The position numbers and the translations under genes were made by a program. Positions 58,368 to 64,000 of a stretch of DNA of 64,000 nucleotides are shown here, piece by piece. Location of the stretch: positions 1 to 64,000 of the forward strand of contig NZ_KL370761.1 in NCBI RefSeq assembly GCF_000701265.1. The letters run 5' to 3'. Each line of letters starts with the position of its first letter. Position 1 is the first letter of the stretch. Under the pieces are notes generated by a model. That model did not search any database. It worked only from the letters and a program-made list of their open reading frames with translations, and had not been told where the DNA came from. This DNA comes from Legionella wadsworthii DSM 21896 = ATCC 33877 (GTDB lineage: Bacteria; Pseudomonadota; Gammaproteobacteria; Legionellales; Legionellaceae).

Positions 58368-58696
58368 AGCGTTTCAGAAGAGTCATACACTCTAAATGAA
58401 TCTCTGTCATTACCGCACTGGCGAGATCCCTCTTTCAATCAAGTGATGAGTAACTCAATGGATGGATTCCCGCCTGCGCGGGAATGACAATAACTCCTAC
58501 ATTCTCATGCAGCCAGGAATCCCTCTCAAGTTAAACGATGAATTAAGAAATAGATAGATTCACTCTTTCGCGGGAATCCCTCTTTCAAAACAAGGCGAAA
58601 AGGGTTAGCAGTGTGAAACTTTCGCTGCGCTCATGATATGCTGGACATTTATGGTTAAAAAAGAAATAATTTGTTCGAATTTGAGGATGTATCTGA
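58368..58696. other. Intergenic region rich in repeat-like sequence
   Basis: No gene is seen. The segment holds a GC-rich palindrome at 58466 and several near-copies of GGAATCCCTCTTTC-like sequence (58424, 58511 and 58571 areas), as though built from partial copies of one repeat unit. Confidence 0.55.
58466..58485. repeat. GC-rich palindrome of a widespread repeat type
   Basis: ATTCCCGC at 58466-58473 pairs with GCGGGAAT at 58478-58485 around CTGC. The full context, GGATTCCCGCCTGCGCGGG then AATGACA, is a motif found dispersed in many proteobacterial genomes. It stands out from the AT-rich flanks. Confidence 0.65.
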
Positions 58697-59194
58697 TCAG
58701 CGGGTAATAAATGAAAGGATACCGGATAGTGCTTCCTGGCACGCTGCCAAGCGTATGGTTTGTCGATCTCCAGTGAACTGTTTTCTTGTTACTTTACAAT
58801 TTTTACCCTGAGCCGCCCAACCTAAGTACACAGTTCCCACTGGTTTCTCAATGCTACCGCCATCGGGGCCAGCAATCCCAGTTACCGATACAGCAATGTG
58901 CCCTGCACTATTCTGTAATGCTCCCTTTGCCATAGCTTCGGCAACAGGTTCACTCACAGCGCCAAATTGATCAATTAAGTGTTTAGGTACCGACAATAAC
59001 TCTTCTTTTGCCAAATTGCTGTATGTAACAAAGCCGCGCTCAAACCAACTTGAACTTCCAGGAATTTCAGTGAGGTAACTTGCAAGGAGCCCTCCGGTAC
59101 ATGATTCAGCGGTTACTAATTGCCAATTTAAATTCTTTAGAAGGATTGAGATTTCATTAATTATGGGATTAAAAGAACTCATGGAAAAAACCAA
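58697..59194 (-). CDS. pncC: CinA C-terminal-domain amidohydrolase (PncC type)
   Basis: This family deamidates nicotinamide mononucleotide in the pyridine-nucleotide cycle. The 165 residues carry LVTAESCTGGLLASYLTE (the catalytic Ser region), GAVSEPVAEAMAKGA and SVTGIAGPDGG. A TTG start at 59194 has AGGATA close by; an ATG at 59182 is the alternative. The N-terminal molybdopterin-like domain of full CinA is absent, as in many stand-alone PncC proteins. It lies in the recA neighbourhood, as is common. Confidence 0.9.
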   Translation of the reverse strand: MVFSMSSFNPIINEISILLKNLNWQLVTAESCTGGLLASYLTEIPGSSSWFERGFVTYSNLAKEELLSVPKHLIDQFGAVSEPVAEAMAKGALQNSAGHIAVSVTGIAGPDGGSIEKPVGTVYLGWAAQGKNCKVTRKQFTGDRQTIRLAACQEALSGILSFITR

Positions 59195-59198
59195 TTAT

Positions 59199-59228
59199 CC
59201 TGGGTTATGGCCTAAGCCTTCACCCAGG
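59199..59228. repeat. Short CCTGGGT/ACCCAGG hairpin
   Basis: CCTGGGT at 59199-59205 pairs exactly with ACCCAGG at 59222-59228, loop 16 bases. It lies between the small lipoprotein gene and pncC and may end the first. It shares its arms with the element at 14770, so it could be a truncated copy. Confidence 0.5.
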
Positions 59229-59236
59229 TTAAAATC

Positions 59237-59404
59237 TTAGTGATTTTGATTTTGGTTTCCAGCAGGTTGAGCAGGTGCTGGTTGAGTAGTTGTGTTTGTG
59301 GTTTCAGTTGTTGTTGTTGCAGCAGGCTTAGCTGGCTGATTATCACAAGCGGTTACTGCAAATGCAAAACAACAAGCTGTTGCTATTAAGGCGATACGCT
59401 TCAT
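59237..59404 (-). CDS. Small Thr/Pro-rich lipoprotein
   Basis: This 55-residue protein is too short for ordinary gene calling but well supported. GGAGA stands five bases before the ATG. Residues 1-20 form a lipoprotein signal with lipobox VTAC, and the mature part is a low-complexity tail of Thr, Ala, Pro, Gln and Asn ending QNQNH. It would be a tiny envelope lipoprotein. The function is unknown. Confidence 0.72.
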   Translation of the reverse strand: MKRIALIATACCFAFAVTACDNQPAKPAATTTTETTNTTTQPAPAQPAGNQNQNH

Positions 59405-59525
59405 TTCATTCTCCCTATAAGTTTAATATTTTTTTAAATCCCTCTAGATTCTAGCAAATAAATTTAGATACAACCATGACCTATTGATATTTCACTAAAA
59501 AAATCAAAGGAAGAGCTCAATCATA

Positions 59526-60227
59526 TTAAAAATTTAAAAAATTAACAATCCATCGGGCAAATACTGCACCATCACAATGTTGTTGCAGAGATTTTAACCC
59601 CTTCTCTACTGTTGCTTCGCCTAATTTATTTTTGCGCAACTCCATTAAAGCCTGGGAATAACCTTTAGTGTATTCAGGATGTCCTTGAACAGTAAAAAGA
59701 TTATCCTTAATCTGCAGCATATAAAAAGGGCAAAAATCACTGCTAGCTAAAACCTCTGCGTATTCAGGTAAGTCTACAACTTGATCCTGGTGACTCACTA
59801 TTAAATTCAAATTTTTCAGATGCGGGCGCATCCAGGGTTTTTGTTGAGACATTTTGTTTACTGAAATTCCCAATCCCCAGCCTTTGGGAGATTTACTCAC
59901 ATTACCCCCTAATGCTTTGGCAATAAGTTGATGTCCAAAACAAATCCCTATCATCTTTTTTTCATGCGTATGTATATCCCGAACCCATTTTTCAAGAGCC
60001 GCGATCCAAGGCAAGTCATCATTGACTCCATAGCGGCTACCCGTTATCACATAAGCGTCCGCGGCATCCATATAAGCAGGAAATTCTCCGGATCGAACTT
60101 CATAAACTAAAAATTGTAAATCAGGGTCCACCTGCTGCAACAATTTAACGTACATATCTTGATACTTACCATGTGTCCTGATTAATTCATCATCTACTTC
60201 ATCACACAACAAAACTCCAATTTTCAT
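59526..60227 (-). CDS. Class I glutamine amidotransferase-like protein
   Basis: This 233-residue protein has the class I triad: nucleophile Cys in MIGICFGHQLIAKALGG (about residue 97) and the His-Glu pair in VQGHPEYTKGY. It is of the stand-alone GMP-synthase-like type (YfeJ group), not PuuD. The start has GAGGG upstream. It is the last gene of a minus-strand operon with an alcohol dehydrogenase, an aldehyde dehydrogenase and a glutamine synthetase-like enzyme, nine bases after the first of these. Confidence 0.85.
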   Translation of the reverse strand: MKIGVLLCDEVDDELIRTHGKYQDMYVKLLQQVDPDLQFLVYEVRSGEFPAYMDAADAYVITGSRYGVNDDLPWIAALEKWVRDIHTHEKKMIGICFGHQLIAKALGGNVSKSPKGWGLGISVNKMSQQKPWMRPHLKNLNLIVSHQDQVVDLPEYAEVLASSDFCPFYMLQIKDNLFTVQGHPEYTKGYSQALMELRKNKLGEATVEKGLKSLQQHCDGAVFARWIVNFLNF

Positions 60228-60236
60228 TATTTACCC

Positions 60237-61448
60237 TCAGGGAGATTCTTCCAGCCGAACCATTTCTGCCTTGGAAAGTTGCAGAGTGTCTCCGCGAATG
60301 GCAGATAAAAGAATATTTTTATATTCTCTGTCATTGAAAAGAATTGGATTGCTTTGGGCAGAAGGGTCTTCAGTCGCCATAGAAGCAATACGGTTTGCTA
60401 ACTGATCATCAATGCCAATCTCTTGCAAACTGTGCTCTATCCCTAATTCGCCACGTAATTGCAAAATCCAGTCAAGAAATCCGTCAAAACCATTATTGAT
60501 TTCCAAATAGATAGCCAATCGCTCTATTCTGGATTCAATTATAGAACGATTCGCCTGCAGTACATAAGGCATTAATATTGCATTTAATCGGCCATGATGG
60601 GCATCATAAAGCGCACCTAACGGATGAGCCAGTGCATGCATAGCCCCTAACCCACGTTGAAAAGCTGTTGCCCCCATTAAGGAAGCCACCAGCATTTGAG
60701 TTCTTGAGGCTAAATCATTACCATTTTGATAGACACGAGGTAAATGTTCTTTTATTAGACGTATCCCTTCGATGGCAATTCCCTCTGCCATCGGATGGTA
60801 TCCGGGTGCAGAATAAGCTTCCAAGCAATGCGACAAAGCATCCATTCCCGTTGCTGCTGTAATATTTGGGGGTAAACCAACCATGAGTTCAGGATCTAAA
60901 ATTACGGTTGTGGGCATCATTTTAGGATGAAATATAATCTTTTTACGTTTTAGTTGTGGATCAGTAATCACGGAGGCACGTCCAACCTCAGACCCTGTAC
61001 CTGCCGTAGTGGGTATCGCGATAATTCCAGCAATACCCTTTGCATTGACTCGTCGCCAATTATCCCCCTGATCTTCAAAATCCCATAAGGAACCTTGTTG
61101 CCCGGCCATTAAAGCAATGGCTTTACCAGCGTCCAAGGCTGATCCGCCTCCAAATGCGATAATGCAATCATGTTGACCTTTCCTGAAGGCATGAACACCT
61201 TCCATAACATTTTCCTCAGTAGGATTCGCTTTTATGGCAGCGTATAAATGAATGGATAGACCTCCATTCCTGCAATGTGTCATGATGGTGTCGATGATAG
61301 GTAATGTTGCAAGATTCATATCCGTAACGAGTAAGGGCGATTTAAATCCCAGTGTATTGCATGTATCTGTTAATTCTTGAACACGTCCCGCTCCTACCTT
61401 GATTGAAGTCGGAAAATTCCAATTGGCATTCAGCAAAAAAGTACTCAT
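60237..61448 (-). CDS. Iron-containing alcohol dehydrogenase
   Basis: This is a group III alcohol dehydrogenase of 403 residues. NAD-binding GGGSALDAGKAIALMAG, PTTAGTGSEVG, and the metal-binding His region (HCLEAYSAPGYHP, MHALAHPLGALYDAHHG) are present. AAGGAACC precedes the start. It lies 14 bases after the aldehyde dehydrogenase and belongs to the same operon. The substrate is probably a small alcohol or amino alcohol (inference). Confidence 0.92.
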   Translation of the reverse strand: MSTFLLNANWNFPTSIKVGAGRVQELTDTCNTLGFKSPLLVTDMNLATLPIIDTIMTHCRNGGLSIHLYAAIKANPTEENVMEGVHAFRKGQHDCIIAFGGGSALDAGKAIALMAGQQGSLWDFEDQGDNWRRVNAKGIAGIIAIPTTAGTGSEVGRASVITDPQLKRKKIIFHPKMMPTTVILDPELMVGLPPNITAATGMDALSHCLEAYSAPGYHPMAEGIAIEGIRLIKEHLPRVYQNGNDLASRTQMLVASLMGATAFQRGLGAMHALAHPLGALYDAHHGRLNAILMPYVLQANRSIIESRIERLAIYLEINNGFDGFLDWILQLRGELGIEHSLQEIGIDDQLANRIASMATEDPSAQSNPILFNDREYKNILLSAIRGDTLQLSKAEMVRLEESP

Positions 61449-61462
61449 TTAAGGTTCCTTTT

Positions 61463-62869
61463 TTAATTGTTCATTTTGATGTGAAAAGATTTAGGTCTAG
61501 TGAAGACCTCATAGCCTATTGACGAAAGCGTACATCCCCGTCCAGAATTTTTAACACCCGTCCAAGCCAAAGCAGGATCGAGATAATCACAACGATTAAT
61601 AAAAAAAGTTCCAGTTTGTAATTTCTCGCCAATAACCATTCCCTCATCGTAGTTTTTTGTAAAAACAGCTGCTGTTAACCCATACTCACTGTCGTTCATA
61701 AGTGCAATCGCTTCCTCATCGCAATCCACAGGCATAAGACCCACTACAGGTCCAAATGTCTCCTCGGTCATGATACGCATTGAATGGTTCACATTGGTTA
61801 AAATCTGCGGTGCCATATAAGCAGATCCGGGTTGATCCATGGGAAAATTTTGAGGATCAATATGTGCTATAGCTCCCTGTGCCAACGCTTCGTTAATCTG
61901 TATACGAACAAAATCAGCCGCTGAAGGACGAACAAGTGGTCCTAAAGTCGTTTCCGGATCATCAGGACGCCCTAATCTGTACTGATTCACCAAAGCTATT
62001 GTCTTATGTACAAATTCTTCATAAATTTTTTTATGAACATAGATACGCTCGATACCGCAACAGGATTGGCCTGAATTAAAAAACGCTCCATCCATTAAGG
62101 TAGCTACCGCGCTGTCTATATCTGCATCAAAACGCACATATGCTGGATCTTTGCCTCCGAGTTCAAGTCCAACATTCAAAAATCGTCCAGCTGTTATTTT
62201 TTCTACCATTGTTCCCCCGGCAACAGAACCTGTAAAAGCAACATGGTTAATGGCCGAATGGCGCAATACTTTTTCAGTATCTGCATGCGTAAGATGCAAA
62301 TACTGGAATACTCCAGATGGTAACTTCGCCTCTGTAAATGCCTGAGCAAACCGCTCAGCTACAAGTGGCGTTTGTACTGAATGTTTTAGTAAAACGACAT
62401 TTCCAGCCATAATTGCCGGAATGATTGCATTAACCGCAGTCAGATAGGGATAATTCCAGGGCGCGATGATGAAGGATAAACCCAAGGGTTCCCGATTTAT
62501 GTAACGAAGGAACCCAGTTTTTTCAGGTAGGTTAATTGGCGCAAGGGCAGCATTTGCTGCCGCAATCATATAACGAGCCCGCTCTTCCAAACCTTGAATT
62601 TCCCCCTGGGCATACCGGATAGGCCTACCCATTTGCCAGCAAATTTCTTTCGCAATTTCTTCTTGCTTTTCTACTAAAAAATTAATTGCAGCGGTACAGA
62701 ATTTGGCACGTTCATTAAGGCTGGTAGCTGCCCATAGGTTTTTTGCACCTAATGCAAGCTCCAGAGCAAATTGTATGTCATCTTCGTTGGCAAATGCCCG
62801 CTCAACATATACCGAATTGTCTATTGGCGAATAAGTTTTTAACGTGTCGTTCATAATAAATAAATCCAT
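61463..62869 (-). CDS. Aldehyde dehydrogenase family protein
   Basis: This NAD(P)-dependent aldehyde oxidase has 468 residues from ATG 62869; ATG 62854 is an alternative. The catalytic Cys is in NSGQSCCGIERIYV and the general-base Glu in GLELGGKDPAYV. APWNYPYLTAVNAIIPAI is the usual cofactor region. The start follows directly on the stop of the glutamine synthetase-like gene, so the genes are co-transcribed. Confidence 0.93.
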   Translation of the reverse strand: MDLFIMNDTLKTYSPIDNSVYVERAFANEDDIQFALELALGAKNLWAATSLNERAKFCTAAINFLVEKQEEIAKEICWQMGRPIRYAQGEIQGLEERARYMIAAANAALAPINLPEKTGFLRYINREPLGLSFIIAPWNYPYLTAVNAIIPAIMAGNVVLLKHSVQTPLVAERFAQAFTEAKLPSGVFQYLHLTHADTEKVLRHSAINHVAFTGSVAGGTMVEKITAGRFLNVGLELGGKDPAYVRFDADIDSAVATLMDGAFFNSGQSCCGIERIYVHKKIYEEFVHKTIALVNQYRLGRPDDPETTLGPLVRPSAADFVRIQINEALAQGAIAHIDPQNFPMDQPGSAYMAPQILTNVNHSMRIMTEETFGPVVGLMPVDCDEEAIALMNDSEYGLTAAVFTKNYDEGMVIGEKLQTGTFFINRCDYLDPALAWTGVKNSGRGCTLSSIGYEVFTRPKSFHIKMNN

Positions 62870-64000
62870 TTATATGATTTCAAAATATCGATCTAGTTCC
62901 CAGTCGGTTATGTGCTTGCGAAATTCTCGCTCTTCCCATTCACGGGATGCTGCAAAATGATCCACAAAAGGATCCCCAAATAAATAACGGGCTGCCTTCG
63001 ACTCTTTAAGACGATGGGCAGCTTCCCAAAGAGTACGCGGCAGAGCAAGTGATTCTTCATGGGATTGATCATAAGAATTCCCTTTAATTTCCGGATAAGG
63101 CTCAAGCTTATGTTCTATTCCATACAAACCTGAACCTAATGCTGCCGCTAAAGCCAAATAAGGATTTGAATCAGCCGATCCCAAACGATACTCAACACGC
63201 TGTGATTTATCACTTCCAGGTATTACGCGTAATGCAGTAGTCCGATTTTCTACACCCCAAGTGGCATCGGTAGGAGCCCAAAATCCTGGGATCAGGCGGG
63301 AAAAACTGTTGACAGTGGGGGAAACCATGGCCAAAAATTCAGGCATAAGTTTTTGTTGACCTGCCACAAAATGACGCTGAATCTGACTCATATTATATTC
63401 CCTGGAGGGATCATAAAAAGCGCCATTTGAGCTATTTTTATTTCTCAAGGAGAGATGGATGTGGCCGCTTTGACCCGGATAGTCCGGTGACCATTTCGCC
63501 ATAAACGTTGCCATCAGCTGATTACGTTGTGCCAAAACCTTCATAAATGTTTTAAACAGTGCTGCCTTATCTCCTGCCTCTACTGCTCTATCTACGGCGA
63601 TTGCTGCCTCTATCACTCCAGGGCCAGTTTCTGCATGCAAACCTTCAATAGGAAAATCCATGATTTCACTCATATTCAATATTTGATGATATAAATCCGC
63701 GTGAACTGTATTGCGTATCATGGAATAACCAAAGAAATCTGGAGTCATGGGCTTTAAATCTCGAAATCCTTTGGAACGCACAGAATCAGGAGTTTCATCA
63801 AACATGAAAAATTCATACTCCAATGCCGCATACACATCAAATCCCATCGAACTGGCTTTATCAACAATGCGGCGAAGAAGAGCTCTGGGACATAATGATT
63901 CAGCACCCCCGGCAAATTCAGCCATAAATAAAAGTTGATTTTCTTCAAAAAAAAGATCGCGGCAAGTATCTGGAATAATACGTACTGAAGTATCAGGATA
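62870..64000 (-). CDS. Glutamine synthetase-family enzyme (partial)
   Basis: The frame runs off the right end of the window, so the N-terminus is missing; the ATG at 63925 is internal. The visible ~376 residues show the GS-family core: YAALEYEFFMF (metal Glu), EGLHAETGPGVIEAA, GHIHLSL (metal His) and NRTTALRVIPG. The pattern is nearer to gamma-glutamylpolyamine synthetases (PuuA type) than to GlnA. With the following aldehyde and alcohol dehydrogenases and amidotransferase it suggests gamma-glutamylation of an amine substrate (inference). Confidence 0.85.
   Translation of the reverse strand, partial: YPDTSVRIIPDTCRDLFFEENQLLFMAEFAGGAESLCPRALLRRIVDKASSMGFDVYAALEYEFFMFDETPDSVRSKGFRDLKPMTPDFFGYSMIRNTVHADLYHQILNMSEIMDFPIEGLHAETGPGVIEAAIAVDRAVEAGDKAALFKTFMKVLAQRNQLMATFMAKWSPDYPGQSGHIHLSLRNKNSSNGAFYDPSREYNMSQIQRHFVAGQQKLMPEFLAMVSPTVNSFSRLIPGFWAPTDATWGVENRTTALRVIPGSDKSQRVEYRLGSADSNPYLALAAALGSGLYGIEHKLEPYPEIKGNSYDQSHEESLALPRTLWEAAHRLKESKAARYLFGDPFVDHFAASREWEEREFRKHITDWELDRYFEII

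Noticed and set aside
1..64000. CRISPR arrays, insertion sequences, prophage genes, tRNA and rRNA genes
   Set aside because: Looked for on both strands; none was recognised by eye. Short non-coding RNAs cannot be excluded without a covariance-model search.

Overview
The window is AT-rich, gene-dense gammaproteobacterial chromosome and reads as a Legionella species. The evidence is the set of housekeeping proteins, the surE-nlpD-rpoS block close to a PmrA/PmrB-type two-component pair, a VirK-family and a chagasin-like secreted protein, and two large Legionella-type hypothetical genes, one with a DNase I-fold (EEP) signature and an acidic C-terminus like a Dot/Icm-translocated effector. The species cannot be fixed from sequence alone. 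Only fragments of the flagellar system are present (a short FliN-like protein, FleN and FliA), which suggests a non-flagellated member of the genus, such as the longbeachae group (inference). No rRNA, tRNA, CRISPR array, insertion sequence or prophage was recognised. Layout: 0.5-5 kb holds a glycine-zipper stress protein, topoisomerase IB, GalU, an SDR oxidoreductase and an orphan. 5.2-9.4 kb is a tripartite EmrAB-type efflux operon with its own outer-membrane factor. 9.5-19.3 kb, on the minus strand, holds cysS, glnS, truA-trpF-trpB-trpA and a long fimV. 19.5-22.1 kb is the most unusual locus: a 618-residue protein that appears to join a ferritin-like di-iron domain to a 2-oxoacid-dehydrogenase (E2) acyltransferase domain, flanked on both sides by paralogous ~90-residue membrane proteins. 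22.2-29.4 kb holds folD, rlmJ-gloB, mltD, yciB and pmrA-pmrB. 29.4-36.5 kb holds yebC-ruvC-ruvA, hmgA, a VirK-like gene and the lipoprotein-surE-nlpD-rpoS block. 36.5-42 kb holds a malic enzyme, a chagasin-like inhibitor, ETF-ubiquinone oxidoreductase, a PdxH-like protein and a methyltransferase. 42.1-45.3 kb holds two effector-like or Legionella-specific genes. 45.6-50.7 kb holds prfB (with its +1 frameshift site), lysS, fliA, fleN and the FliN-like gene. 51-53 kb is a DprE1/DprE2-like epimerase pair. 53-59.4 kb holds mscL, alaS, recA-recX, a CinA-C protein and small genes. 59.5-64 kb is a minus-strand catabolic-looking operon: glutamine synthetase-like, aldehyde dehydrogenase, Fe-alcohol dehydrogenase and a class I amidotransferase. 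Several regulators important in Legionella biology (RpoS, PmrA/B, FliA, FleN) lie within about 23 kb. Palindromic repeat elements, some of them imperfect copies of one family, occupy several intergenic gaps.
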